Below, one piece after another: positions 1 through 8,407 of a stretch of 61,915 nucleotides of DNA. The notes below the pieces were generated by a model that ran no database searches, was not told the origin of the DNA, and worked only from the letters and a program-made list of their open reading frames with translations. This DNA is from Treponema sp. GTDB taxonomy: Bacteria > Spirochaetota > Spirochaetia > Treponematales > Breznakiellaceae. Numbering within the stretch: position 1 is the stretch's first letter; each line of letters starts with the position of its first letter. Made by a program: the position numbers and the translations under genes. Location of the stretch: NCBI GenBank assembly GCA_009777735.1, contig WRLF01000017.1, positions 1 to 61,915 of the forward strand, read 5' to 3'.

Positions 1-3
1 CAC

Positions 4-122
4 CAGCAATGTAATACCCGCAAGACTTGAGCGGGGCCCGTCGGCTGGGCAAGCGCACCGCTTGCGCGGCACGCTTACCACCGACACCCGCCCTAATCAA
101 GCCATAGGGCATTACATTGCTG
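4..122. repeat. MITE-like palindromic repeat, CAGCA family (complete copy)
   Basis: A 119-bp element bounded by 16-bp terminal inverted repeats (CAGCAATGTAATACCC against GGGCATTACATTGCTG, one mismatch). The interior is GC-rich and self-complementary around an ACCGCTTGCGCGG stretch. The same core recurs near 2939, 50927, 51035 and 61848. It has no coding capacity that I recognise. Size and structure suggest a non-autonomous mobile or REP/MITE-like unit; mobility is inference. Confidence 0.7.
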
Positions 123-231
123 CCTAATCGGATTGAGCTGTCAATGGAGGGTGTTTGTCTAATATATAGTTCCGATTGCGCCTAACGAAATCAAAAGCAT
201 TGGTTACAGCGCAGGGGAGGCTGCTTGAAAT
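123..231. other. intergenic stretch, no gene recognised
   Basis: About 110 bp between the repeat and the stop codon of the hydrogenase-chemoreceptor gene. One short plus-strand frame ending near 227 reads PNEIKSIGYSA, which faintly resembles a BspA-type leucine-rich repeat. It is too short to call a gene remnant with confidence. Confidence 0.3.
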
Positions 232-2376
232 TTACTTATCCAGCGAAACCAACTTGGCAATTATCTCCTGATCATTTTCTTCTATGGCGCGAACTATATC
301 TGTTGACATTGCCGCCAGGAAGTTAATATCGTAACGGAGTTTGTCGGTTAGAGACAGCATCACATCATAATCCGCTTTAACTGTCGCGCTGGTTTCTTCC
401 AGGCTTTTCAACGAATTGGTTATCATGTAACTTTCATTTGACAAACTGCCCAGAGTGTCAATAAGCTCTGTCATTGTGCTGGCAAAGCCGTTGATTTCAT
501 GGGTCATATCGTTTATAAAGTTACCGGTGTCTCCCGATCGCTTGGAAGTGGTATTTATACCCGTGATGATGTTTGACAGTGTTTGGGATATATTGCGGGA
601 ATTTTCTCTCGTAGTCTCCGAAAGATGGCGAATTTCATCAGCAACGACGGCAAATCCCCTGCCCGCCTCGCCGGCATGTGCGGCTTCAATTGCGGCATTC
701 ATGGCAAGGAGGTTGGTGTTGGATGCGATAACACTGATGATTTTTATTGCCGAGGCTATACCATCTACCGATGCGGCGATATTTTTAACCGCCTGGATCG
801 TCTCCTGCATGGTATCCTGCCCCTTGGCAGCGCTGCTAATCAGTTCCAAAACAGCATTCCGCTTTTGCTTTGACATTTCCGCTGTGTTCTTGATGGAGTC
901 AACCATATGGCCTGTAACAGATGTAGATTCGTTCACCGAATCCGCCTGGGTGTTGATGCTGACATTGAGTTTTTCAACAAGATCGTTGATGTTTTCGATC
1001 ACACCGAGAGCGCGGTTTATGTGTTCCTTAAGCTGCTGGTTGATGTATACCGTTACTTTTTTCTCTTCTTCAAGGAGTTTGAGGTTGTAATGGGCACAGT
1101 TACCCGGCTTGTTGAGTTTATTGAAAATGGCCGTTGCCATTGATTTGCAGCTGCCATAACCGCAGGCAGTACAGTCATACAAATCTTCCTTGCCGAATTT
1201 TTTCAGGCTGCTGTAGACTTCGGTAAGTTCCGCATTACCGGGTATCTTCAGGTTATTATATTTTGATAAGTCCTGATAGCTGCGGTCATACAGGCCGGGC
1301 TTCCAGTAACGGTTCAATTGCTTGTGGTACTTATTATACAATGCTTTCTGATGCCCGGGGTTGAGCCGTTTTTCAAGCTCCTTGCTGCGCTTCCGTATCG
1401 GGCTTTCCAGTTCGTCCAGCGTTTGCTTGTTGTTCCCTGTGCCGGGACCGCCATTGCAGCCATTCTCACAATTTAAACAGTCCACCAGGAGCGGAAACTC
1501 AACGCCCGGTTTTTTCAGTTTTTCCGAAATGCCTGTCAGATAATGGTAGATGGTATGCACCCCTTCAATTTTACGTGTGTCCCTCCTGATGCCCGGCACA
1601 AAACGCTCTGCAGTATCCAATAGGCCTCCGGGAGAAGAGAATGATACCGCCCGTTCTGCTTCCGGTCCGGTATATTCTGCAGTGACGCAGTTTGCAAGGT
1701 TGATATTCTGCTGTTTTAGCAGGTTCCTGAGGGCAAGCATGGTAACATTGTAATCACCCAGCCCGGTCTCGGAAAATTCTCTTTTCTTGGCGATACAGGG
1801 AGAAATGACGGCGATTTTATAATCCTTGTATTGAGGATAATATTGCCGGATCATCTTTATGGTATGGAGCATGGGGCTGTCCGCCGGCGCAAGATAGGGC
1901 AGCAGTTCCGGGTAATATATTTCGATGTAGCTGACGATGGCAGGGCAGGGTTGAGCAATGACCATCCTGGGGTTTTTTGTCTTAATATAATTAATATAGG
2001 AAACAACGGTGAGTTCAGCGCCGAAACTGACGTCAAACACCGCCTCTACTCCCAGAGATTTAAGGTAACCGTTCAATTTGAGATAAGAGCCGGCAAAAAC
2101 TGATGCTGCTGCCGGTGCGGCAACAGCGATCATTTTTATCCCCCGCTTTAGATCTTCCAAAAAACTGTCCGTATCATCAATTATCTCCCTGGCTTCATGG
2201 GAACAGACGGAAATGCAGTGCCCGCAGCCAATACAAAGGTCATGGTTTATCCTTAAAACATCTCCGGAACCGTTCATACAATATTTAACCGGGCAGGCTG
2301 TTATGCAGGCATAACAGTTAATACATTTATTTTCATCGATTTTTATAACCGGAGCAAGATTGCTTTTATTGTCCAT
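232..2376 (-). CDS. [FeFe]-hydrogenase-like H2 sensor fused to a methyl-accepting chemotaxis signalling domain
   Basis: A 714-residue soluble protein. Residues about 8-65 hold two [4Fe-4S] ferredoxin motifs ([23 protein letters not shown]). Residues about 80-330 are an iron-hydrogenase H domain. Its three cluster motifs are modified: L1 reads QPCPA (Cys144), L2 SPCIAKKRE (Cys194) and L3 [12 protein letters not shown] (Cys303, Cys307). The H-cluster cysteines remain, but the first Cys of the catalytic TSCCP motif, the proton-transfer residue, is replaced by Pro, as in sensory-type hydrogenases. Residues 402-427 form a further Fe-S domain (Cys402, 405, 410, 427). Residues about 440-714 are an MCP signalling coiled coil with the conserved hairpin tip ([12 protein letters not shown]). 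No membrane segment is visible, so it is probably a cytoplasmic receptor. An AGGAGG-type site precedes the ATG. It lies 42 bp downstream of a CheY-like gene on the same strand. A role in H2 taxis is inference. Confidence 0.9.
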   Translation of the reverse strand: MDNKSNLAPVIKIDENKCINCYACITACPVKYCMNGSGDVLRINHDLCIGCGHCISVCSHEAREIIDDTDSFLEDLKRGIKMIAVAAPAAASVFAGSYLKLNGYLKSLGVEAVFDVSFGAELTVVSYINYIKTKNPRMVIAQPCPAIVSYIEIYYPELLPYLAPADSPMLHTIKMIRQYYPQYKDYKIAVISPCIAKKREFSETGLGDYNVTMLALRNLLKQQNINLANCVTAEYTGPEAERAVSFSSPGGLLDTAERFVPGIRRDTRKIEGVHTIYHYLTGISEKLKKPGVEFPLLVDCLNCENGCNGGPGTGNNKQTLDELESPIRKRSKELEKRLNPGHQKALYNKYHKQLNRYWKPGLYDRSYQDLSKYNNLKIPGNAELTEVYSSLKKFGKEDLYDCTACGYGSCKSMATAIFNKLNKPGNCAHYNLKLLEEEKKVTVYINQQLKEHINRALGVIENINDLVEKLNVSINTQADSVNESTSVTGHMVDSIKNTAEMSKQKRNAVLELISSAAKGQDTMQETIQAVKNIAASVDGIASAIKIISVIASNTNLLAMNAAIEAAHAGEAGRGFAVVADEIRHLSETTRENSRNISQTLSNIITGINTTSKRSGDTGNFINDMTHEINGFASTMTELIDTLGSLSNESYMITNSLKSLEETSATVKADYDVMLSLTDKLRYDINFLAAMSTDIVRAIEENDQEIIAKLVSLDK

Positions 2377-2418
2377 ATTTTACCTCCTGGTAAAGGACCC
2401 TTTTTGGTCAGTAGAGAT

Positions 2419-2796
2419 TTATACCTTTACAGCAAAGGCTTTTTCGATTACATCTACAAGGATTTCCGGTGTTACCGGTTTGGTCAGCACATCGAATGCG
2501 CTGGAACTCCTCGCCTGGTCAAAAAAATCCTGTCCGGTTTTCCCGCTGACAATAATTATCGGCACATTCATATAACTGGGGATTTTCCTGATGTCATCCA
2601 GAAAATCAAAACCGGTAATATTCGGCATTTCAATATCAAGCAGAATAATGTTAGCTACATTCGTGTTAAGATAGTGCAGTGCATCTGAGGCGGATTTAAC
2701 AACTCTGATATCATATTTGTGGCTCAGCAGTTTTTGAAACAGCTCAAGCTGCACCAGATTATCATCAATGGCCAATACAATTTTCTTGTCTTCCAT
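2419..2796 (-). CDS. CheY-like response regulator receiver protein
   Basis: A 125-residue stand-alone receiver domain. The acidic pair Asp11/Asp12, the phosphoacceptor Asp54 (in LLDIEMP), Ser84 (IIIVSG) and Lys106 (TKPV) are all in place; there is no output domain. It starts at an ATG preceded by a GGAGG site and is the first gene of a two-gene unit with the hydrogenase-chemoreceptor fusion, behind a good sigma70-type promoter. The likely role is to relay or adapt the signal of the neighbouring receptor through phosphorylation by CheA. Whether it contacts the flagellar switch or acts as a phosphate sink cannot be told from sequence. Confidence 0.9.
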   Translation of the reverse strand: MEDKKIVLAIDDNLVQLELFQKLLSHKYDIRVVKSASDALHYLNTNVANIILLDIEMPNITGFDFLDDIRKIPSYMNVPIIIVSGKTGQDFFDQARSSSAFDVLTKPVTPEILVDVIEKAFAVKV

Positions 2797-2828
2797 GTCT
2801 ATCCTCCATGCAAATTATTGATCTATTA

Positions 2829-2857
2829 ATAATACATTATTTTTTAATATTATTCAA
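2829..2857 (-). promoter_or_regulatory. sigma70-type promoter of the receiver/H2-chemoreceptor operon
   Basis: Read on the minus strand: TTGAAT, a 17-bp AT-rich spacer, then TATTAT. It lies 33 bp upstream of the ATG of the CheY-like gene, in an otherwise AT-rich gap, and is the natural start for the two-gene unit. Confidence 0.6.
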
Positions 2858-2908
2858 CATTCCGCAACCCCAAATTCGCCGTTGTGTCTGATAACAAACC
2901 AAAGAAAG

Positions 2909-3015
2909 CCCTGATTAATCGGTATACTGCCGATAAGGCAGCAATGTATGTCCCTGAATCATGATTAGGCGGGTGTCATCGATAAGCGTGCCGCGAAGCA
3001 GGCGGGAAATCAGGG
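2909..3015. repeat. CAGCA-family repeat core inside a different inverted-repeat frame
   Basis: From 2939 to 3000 this matches the left half of the CAGCA family (CAGCAATGTA start, then ATTAGGCGGGTG and AAGCGTGCCGCG). It lacks the usual right end. It is enclosed by a separate short inverted repeat, CCCTGATT at 2909-2916 and AATCAGGG at 3008-3015, just past the stop codon of the next minus-strand gene. Confidence 0.5.
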
Positions 3016-3017
3016 TT

Positions 3018-3779
3018 TTACTGGATCACTATTTCCGAAACAGAGCTTCCGTCTCTTGCATATACACGGTTTGGGTTGTAGGGGTCAAGGAAGCGCTGTC
3101 CTCTGTGGAAGAAAACATACTGGTATCTCCCCGGCGGCAGGGGAATGGTGAGCGTGTAGGTTCCGCGCGGGCCTTCCCGCAGTTCGTACATAAATGGATC
3201 CCAGCCGTTAAAGCTGCCTGCTACTGTGACTGTCTCTCCGGGCGGGCCTCGGAAGGAAAAGTTCAGGCTGCCGGGCGGCCCGTTGAGCGGATGGGGAATG
3301 ATTTCTCTGTGTGGAATAGGGAAAATTGACCATGTAAGGCCGGAAGTGCTATCCCAACGGGTATTCGGGTTGGCAGGATCGGTGGTCCAAAGTCCGTCAA
3401 TGATCAGCCGGTATTCAAGCTCGGTGGCGCCTTCCGGAATTCTATGAATATGGAAAACTATCCCTGAATCTCTGAATTCACTGGGGTTTCTTTCATTGGG
3501 AAGGACATCCCGCATATCTCTGCGAACCAATAAAGGCCTGAAATTGTGGACTTTGGCAAAGCCTTCATGGGCAAAAGCGATACCCACCCGGCGATGACCG
3601 GATGAAGCGGTAAAAATCACCAAATCCTCATATATTAGAGGCGCACCCGGCCCGGAAAGCCTCAGCAAACGGTCGATCAGCTGGTATGACTCCACCGTCT
3701 CAATATCTACGGCATTGGAAAATCCGGCGATGAATATGAGAAAAACCGATAAAAGTGTTCCATTTCTTATTTTTTTCAT
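3018..3779 (-). CDS. secreted protein with glycogen-recognition (CBM48/E-set) fold
   Basis: A 253-residue protein with an N-terminal signal peptide (hydrophobic stretch about residues 8-23, likely cut after SNA), so probably periplasmic. The C-terminal 90 residues look like the AMPK/isoamylase-type glycogen-binding fold (VTVAGSFNGWDP, then a PPGRYQYVF strand). The preceding segment, with a YRLIIDGLW strand, looks like a second, more diverged copy. No catalytic domain is present. It is transcribed away from the TPR protein gene with only 48 bp between the two starts, and that gap contains a perfect palindrome. Ligand and function are unknown. Confidence 0.75.
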   Translation of the reverse strand: MKKIRNGTLLSVFLIFIAGFSNAVDIETVESYQLIDRLLRLSGPGAPLIYEDLVIFTASSGHRRVGIAFAHEGFAKVHNFRPLLVRRDMRDVLPNERNPSEFRDSGIVFHIHRIPEGATELEYRLIIDGLWTTDPANPNTRWDSTSGLTWSIFPIPHREIIPHPLNGPPGSLNFSFRGPPGETVTVAGSFNGWDPFMYELREGPRGTYTLTIPLPPGRYQYVFFHRGQRFLDPYNPNRVYARDGSSVSEIVIQ

Positions 3780-3797
3780 ATATGCTATATACTATTC

Positions 3798-3815
3798 AAT
3801 TATCGGTCGATAATT
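3798..3815. promoter_or_regulatory. perfect palindrome between divergent genes, possible operator
   Basis: AATTATCG-GT-CGATAATT, two 8-bp arms around 2 bp, centred in the 48-bp gap between the divergent starts at 3779 and 3828. The position suits one regulator acting on both genes. No regulator is identified. Confidence 0.4.
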
Positions 3816-3827
3816 AAATATCTTGAT

Positions 3828-6800
3828 ATGCCTTCATTAAGTGCACTTAGTAAATTTAAATCCTCATTTGATGACATCGGCGGTCAAAGGGCAGATCTTC
3901 GGGCAAAAGGAATCTCCCCCGATGATTTTGGTTTTCCTGACGTTGAACCGCCGCCCATGGTTATCGAGAAAAAAAGTACTGAAGATGTAAATGAATTTAA
4001 TTATAATATTGATGAAGATTTACTAACTCCCGATAGTTCTCCCGATCCGGCAGATGAATTCGATTTTAGCGCATTTCTGGGAACTCAGTTGGATGATATT
4101 TCCGTTGAAGAACATCCGGAGGAATCGCCTGTTCCGGCATTTGACGAAGAACAGACATCAGCAGACAACGGTACATCTCTTGACCTGAACAGCCTGGACA
4201 ATTTTGATCCCTTGCTTGCTGATTTTCCCGGAGCACCGGTTTCTGCAGTTAACGGCGAACCCGTTGTTCCGGATGATTTTAACAGTTTTAATATTCCCGA
4301 GGATTCCTCTTCTCTTGAAAATTCGTTTTCGGCAGACGGCGGTACATCTCTTGACCTGGACAGCCTGGATAATTTCGATCCCCTGTTTACCGGTTTTCAT
4401 GAAGTGCCGGTTTCTGCAGACAGCAGCGAACCTATTGTCCTTGGCGACATGACTGACTTTGAAATACCTGATGAAGCTGCTCCGGTAAGTGAAGATGAGT
4501 TTAATTTGGATGGTTTTGATATTCCCGAAGAGACAACCCCGGTAAGTGCCGATGATTTCAGCCTTGACAGCCTGGACGGTTTTGACATTCCCGAAGAGAC
4601 AACCTCGGCAGGTGCCGATGATTTCAGTCTGGACGGCCTGGACGGTTTTGATATTCCCGAAGAGACAACCCCGGTAAGTGCCGATGATTTCAGCCTTGAC
4701 AGCCTGGACGGTTTTGACATTCCCGAAGAGACAACCTCGGCAGGTACCGATGATTTCAGCTTGGACAGCCTGGATGGTTTTGACATTCCCGAAGAGCCGA
4801 CCCCGGCAGGTGCCGATGATTTCAGCCTTGACAGCCTGGACGGTTTAGATATTCCCGAAGAGACAACCCTGGCAGGTGCCGATGATTTCAGCCTTGACAG
4901 CCTGGATGGTTTTGACATTCCCGAAGAGCCGACCCCGGCAGGTGCCGATGATTTCAGCCTTGACAGCCTGGACGGTTTAGACATTCCCGAAGAGCCGACC
5001 CCGGCTGACAGCAGCGAATCAATCAACCTTGATGATTTGGCCGAATCAGATATTCCCGATGAACAAGCTGCAATCGAAGATGACGATCAATCATTTGGAA
5101 TAGGTGAATTTGACAGCGAATTTAGCAACTTTGATCCGGATGCCGGTGTTGGAAAAGAAACCGGCGGTGATGATATTTTCGGTGAAGAAATTGATATCAG
5201 TGATACAGATGATTTTCATTTCCCGGATTTGGATGATATTGATGCAGACAGACCATCAAGAAGCCCCGGTTCGATCAGTATGTTTGGCGGTAAAGCAAAA
5301 GCCAGAGCCGCCGCCGGTGCCGGCGCTCCGGTTAAAAACATTGAAAGTATACAGCTGACAGATGAAGAATTGAAATATTTAGAGGAAACACTGTCCGGCT
5401 ATCCTCTGAACTTGCGCATTGCCTGTGAGGAAGTAATTGCCGAACAGGACCTGTCCGTTACTCCCGACCAAATGTCAAGGTTGATTCGGAACCTTATAAG
5501 AAATGCGCCGGCAAGAGAAACTGCAGCATTTGTCAGTCAACTGCTTGGCAGGAAAATTGTCATACCAAGATCATTTCAAAAAAGTTCAGGTGCGGATCTG
5601 GAAGCCGAACAGTCAAGCTTTGGCTATATTTTCATTCATAAATTTCTTCCGGTATTCAGACTTTTTGCTTTCATCGCCGCTGTTGCCGGTTCCGTTTTTT
5701 ACCTTAGTTACCGGTTTGTGTACACGCCTCTTAGAGCAGATTCCATTTACAAACTCGGTCTTGAACGAATTTATGACGGTGAATATCAGCGGGCAAATGA
5801 GCGTTTTACCGAAGCTTTCAACATACACCGCCGCAAAAACTGGTTCTACCGATATGCCGAAGCTTTTCGGGATGAACGGCAATTTATCTATGCCGAGCAG
5901 AAATACGAAGAGCTTTTACGGTTTTATCCCCGTGATAAAAAGGGAGTTCTTGATTACGCATATATGGAAACATATTACCGGTATAATTATGCCAAAGCGG
6001 ATAACCTTTTACAGCGGCAGCTTTTGGATTTTGCTCCCGATGATTTCGAAGGCCTCCTTGCATCCGGTGATAACTCTCTGGCATGGGGCGAGATTGAGCC
6101 TGCCAGATATGACGATGCCCGGTTTGCATACGCGCGGCTGCTGGAACTGTACGGCTGGGATAAGAATCCTCAAGTAGTTGAGCGGATGATGCTGTACTTT
6201 ATCCGGACCGACAACCTGAAGGAAACGCTGTATCTAAGGGAATGGTTTGACGCAAATACCAAACGAAAACTTTCGGCGGCGACGCTTGCCGAGTTGGGCG
6301 GCTATCTTCTGGACAAGCAGCTTGAAGAGACGAGGGGTGTGCCGGACGAATATCTTGGACAGATTGATAATGTCCGCAGCATTTTACTGGAATCCGTCTA
6401 TGCCGATCCTTCACTGCCCGAATCGCATTACCATTTGTCACGTTATTATCATAGCTTGGGCAATACGCATGAAGAACGGGTAACCCTTGAACAGGCAATA
6501 CGCGCCTTCGACAATGCACAGGAAGAATCTATTCGACGGCTGAATTATCGTATCAATGCCCACCAGCGGCTTGCTGATAATTTAATCAGCACCAGGGAAT
6601 TTATCCCTGCGGAAGAACAACTGGTCAGAGGGGTTAATCTGTACGATAATGCCATTGCGCGGCGGCTGTTGTCCCCCTCGCCGCAGTACGGAAGGCTGCA
6701 TGCCGGACTTGGCGACCTTGAATATTTCACGAAAACCGGCGATATGGAAAGCACCCTGCGTCATTATCACCGTGCACAGCAAAATGGCTGGGCGCCGCCG

Positions 6801-7367
6801 GAAATGCAATACCGTATGGGTTCGGCTTATTATCAGCTTGAAGACTGGAGTAACGCCCAGGAATATCTTTTTGCTGCCTCTTCACGTCTTCCCCATAACC
6901 GCCGCATTCTCTATGCGCTGGGGAACGCTGCATTTAAACAGGGAAATTATTTTGCCGCACAAGGGTATTACAGCCGTCTTTTGGATATACTTGAAGTCCA
7001 GCGCGCACGCCTCCCGTTGCTGCTGCCCAATGACCGCCCCGAATTCCTTGAAACAGCCGAACGTCTGATGATGGCGAGAAACAATGCCGGTGTAGCTCAT
7101 GAAATGCTTGCCGCCCAGACCGGAGACCCCAGTCACAGTAATCGGGCAATGTCTTTATATGCCGAATCGTCGCTTGCCTGGGACTCCCTCACCCGCGATC
7201 CCCGCAGTATGATCCGGTCTGCCAGTACGCCGCTTCCCTTCCTTAATTCGCGGAATATTCTGTACCCGCATGAAGGGTATGAACCGCAGATTTTTATCCG
7301 CATAGACCGCGAAGCGCTGGAAACTTCAGATTGGGAAATTATCGCTCCGCTTGCCAGGATAGATTGA
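3828..7367 (+). CDS. large TPR membrane protein with acidic tandem repeats; candidate periplasmic flagellar collar protein (FlcA-like)
   Basis: 1179 residues. Residues 1-480 are acidic and low-complexity and include seven full copies plus one partial copy of a 22-residue unit (FDIPEETTPVSADDFSLDSL). A short domain follows (about 500-590), then one hydrophobic segment (about 606-630, in FRLFAFIAAVAGSVFYL), then about 550 residues of tetratricopeptide-type helices (for example YDGEYQRANERFTEAF and YRMGSAYYQLEDW). The topology implied is a cytoplasmic acidic tail, a single anchor and a large periplasmic TPR arm. That layout and the N-terminal start (MPSLSALSKFKSSF) resemble spirochaetal FlcA, which assembles the periplasmic flagellar collar. 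The FlcA assignment is from memory of the family and should be treated as a candidate. No strong ribosome-binding site precedes the ATG. Confidence 0.75.
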   Translation: MPSLSALSKFKSSFDDIGGQRADLRAKGISPDDFGFPDVEPPPMVIEKKSTEDVNEFNYNIDEDLLTPDSSPDPADEFDFSAFLGTQLDDISVEEHPEESPVPAFDEEQTSADNGTSLDLNSLDNFDPLLADFPGAPVSAVNGEPVVPDDFNSFNIPEDSSSLENSFSADGGTSLDLDSLDNFDPLFTGFHEVPVSADSSEPIVLGDMTDFEIPDEAAPVSEDEFNLDGFDIPEETTPVSADDFSLDSLDGFDIPEETTSAGADDFSLDGLDGFDIPEETTPVSADDFSLDSLDGFDIPEETTSAGTDDFSLDSLDGFDIPEEPTPAGADDFSLDSLDGLDIPEETTLAGADDFSLDSLDGFDIPEEPTPAGADDFSLDSLDGLDIPEEPTPADSSESINLDDLAESDIPDEQAAIEDDDQSFGIGEFDSEFSNFDPDAGVGKETGGDDIFGEEIDISDTDDFHFPDLDDIDADRPSRSPGSISMFGGKAKARAAAGAGAPVKNIESIQLTDEELKYLEETLSGYPLNLRIACEEVIAEQDLSVTPDQMSRLIRNLIRNAPARETAAFVSQLLGRKIVIPRSFQKSSGADLEAEQSSFGYIFIHKFLPVFRLFAFIAAVAGSVFYLSYRFVYTPLRADSIYKLGLERIYDGEYQRANERFTEAFNIHRRKNWFYRYAEAFRDERQFIYAEQKYEELLRFYPRDKKGVLDYAYMETYYRYNYAKADNLLQRQLLDFAPDDFEGLLASGDNSLAWGEIEPARYDDARFAYARLLELYGWDKNPQVVERMMLYFIRTDNLKETLYLREWFDANTKRKLSAATLAELGGYLLDKQLEETRGVPDEYLGQIDNVRSILLESVYADPSLPESHYHLSRYYHSLGNTHEERVTLEQAIRAFDNAQEESIRRLNYRINAHQRLADNLISTREFIPAEEQLVRGVNLYDNAIARRLLSPSPQYGRLHAGLGDLEYFTKTGDMESTLRHYHRAQQNGWAPPEMQYRMGSAYYQLEDWSNAQEYLFAASSRLPHNRRILYALGNAAFKQGNYFAAQGYYSRLLDILEVQRARLPLLLPNDRPEFLETAERLMMARNNAGVAHEMLAAQTGDPSHSNRAMSLYAESSLAWDSLTRDPRSMIRSASTPLPFLNSRNILYPHEGYEPQIFIRIDREALETSDWEIIAPLARID
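4512..5039 (+). repeat. in-frame 66-bp tandem repeats in the TPR gene
   Basis: Seven 66-bp units plus a partial eighth, each encoding a 22-residue acidic unit built on GFDIPEE..DDFSLDSLD. Units 4512 and 4644 are nearly identical, as are 4776 and 4908, which suggests recent duplication of blocks of two. Copy number is likely to vary between strains. Confidence 0.9.
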
Positions 7368-7380
7368 TAACTCTCTCCGC

Positions 7381-8097
7381 TTATTGTACAAAACTCCAGC
7401 CATCTCTTGCAAATTCTTCCTCTGTTACATCATTCGTATAACGCCATCTTCCTTCTCTGCTAATATAAACACCTGCTCTTCTCCCGTTTTGGACATATAT
7501 CTGATGGAAGGGGTTGCCTGAACCCATACTTACATTTGCAGGAAGGCGTATGGATTGGATGGTTTCGGGCAGGATATCGTGCCCGATAGTTCTGACGGAA
7601 TCCGGAATGTATATTCTGGAAATATTGGTACCAAAGAATGCTCCTTCGGCAATGGTCTCAAGGCGGGATGGGTCGTCGCTATCTCCGAACTTTACTTCGG
7701 CCAAATTGGAGCAGTAGCCGAAAGCATCGATTTCAATAGTTACTACCGACTGAGGCAGGTGAATCTGCTTAAGATGATGATTTTCAATGAATGCCTCTTC
7801 CGGGATGACCGATATTCGAGAAGTCGGCTGAAAGTTAACATACTCGGTGTTTGAATGCGCAAACGCTCCTCGCGGGATGGTATTTGTTGTTCTCATTATA
7901 ACAATTGTCCCAAAAGCATTTTCGTTCTCTATGAGCGATCTGACCCAGGTTAAACGCTCAGGATTCGTGTTTATATCATTGAATATTATCAATATTCCCC
8001 CGGAACCTTCTGCAAGATGGGTATCATTCCTGTCATTCTGTGCAAATGCAGGGAAACATATTGCAATCAGCATCAGGCAAAGTGTTAGTGTTTTCAT
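7381..8097 (-). CDS. secreted BspA-type leucine-rich repeat protein
   Basis: 238 residues with a clear signal peptide (about residues 1-19, ending PAFA). The middle part carries LRR_5-type repeats: PEEAFIENHHLKQIHLPQSV, then AFGYCSNLAEVKF, EGAFFGTNISRIYIPDSV and ILPETIQSIRLPANV. Such proteins are exported and usually take part in surface or protein-protein contacts in treponemes. The last 50 residues leave the repeat pattern. It converges with the TPR gene 13 bp away. A second, shorter LRR protein lies near 24.7 kb. Confidence 0.8.
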   Translation of the reverse strand: MKTLTLCLMLIAICFPAFAQNDRNDTHLAEGSGGILIIFNDINTNPERLTWVRSLIENENAFGTIVIMRTTNTIPRGAFAHSNTEYVNFQPTSRISVIPEEAFIENHHLKQIHLPQSVVTIEIDAFGYCSNLAEVKFGDSDDPSRLETIAEGAFFGTNISRIYIPDSVRTIGHDILPETIQSIRLPANVSMGSGNPFHQIYVQNGRRAGVYISREGRWRYTNDVTEEEFARDGWSFVQ

Positions 8098-8184
8098 GTT
8101 TTTACCTCTTTACACTAATAATAGTATAAACTACCGATAAAATAAAGGTTACAAGTCTTTCAAATCCGCTTTAGTTATGCATAA

Positions 8185-8210
8185 AAAAACCGCCCTTTCG
8201 GACGGTTTTT
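8185..8210. terminator. bidirectional Rho-independent terminator-like hairpin
   Basis: AAAAACCG and CGGTTTTT arms close a short GC stem with a CTTTC loop. The A-run and T-run make it usable in either direction. It lies in the decayed copy of the tRNA/terminator unit, upstream of the LRR gene start. Confidence 0.65.
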
Positions 8211-8280
8211 ACTCCCCCGCGCGGATTTGCCCTCACCCCTCTGCGTCCATGCCTCGGGGTTCCGGGCCGCCTTTTTTGCT

Positions 8281-8337
8281 AAATCGGCGTCCTGCCGATT
8301 TGCCTGTTTGAGGCTGCGAGTCTCGCCTCAAACAGGC
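8281..8337. repeat. two adjacent perfect inverted repeats
   Basis: AAATCGGC-GTCCT-GCCGATTT is followed directly by a perfect 13-bp stem (GCCTGTTTGAGGC at 8302-8314 and its complement at 8325-8337) whose loop contains GCGAG-T-CTCGC. There is no open frame. It lies between the two copies of the tRNA/terminator unit. Confidence 0.7.
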
Positions 8338-8365
8338 CGCAAAAAAGTTTCAAATCCGCTTTAAC

Positions 8366-8405
8366 ATAAAAAAGGGGCTGTCCAAGAAGTATGGGCAGCC
8401 CCTTT
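8366..8405 (-). terminator. Rho-independent terminator of tRNA-Asn
   Basis: Read on the minus strand, a perfect 10-bp stem (AAAGGGGCTG and CAGCCCCTTT) is followed by a T-run, immediately 3' of the tRNA gene. Confidence 0.8.
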
Positions 8406-8407
8406 AT

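Noticed and set aside
125..231. LRR gene remnant at the left end
   Set aside because: Only about ten residues resemble the repeat, which is too little to support a pseudogene call.
232..2376. Catalytic [FeFe] hydrogenase
   Set aside because: The L1 proton-transfer Cys is replaced and the output is an MCP domain, so a sensor is more likely.
4397..5026. Long antisense open frame opposite the acidic repeats
   Set aside because: It exists only because the 66-bp repeats lack stops on the other strand; it has no ribosome-binding site and low-complexity Ser/Lys content.
4512..5039. Regular repeats as a CRISPR array
   Set aside because: Units are contiguous, coding and without unique spacers; no cas genes are present.
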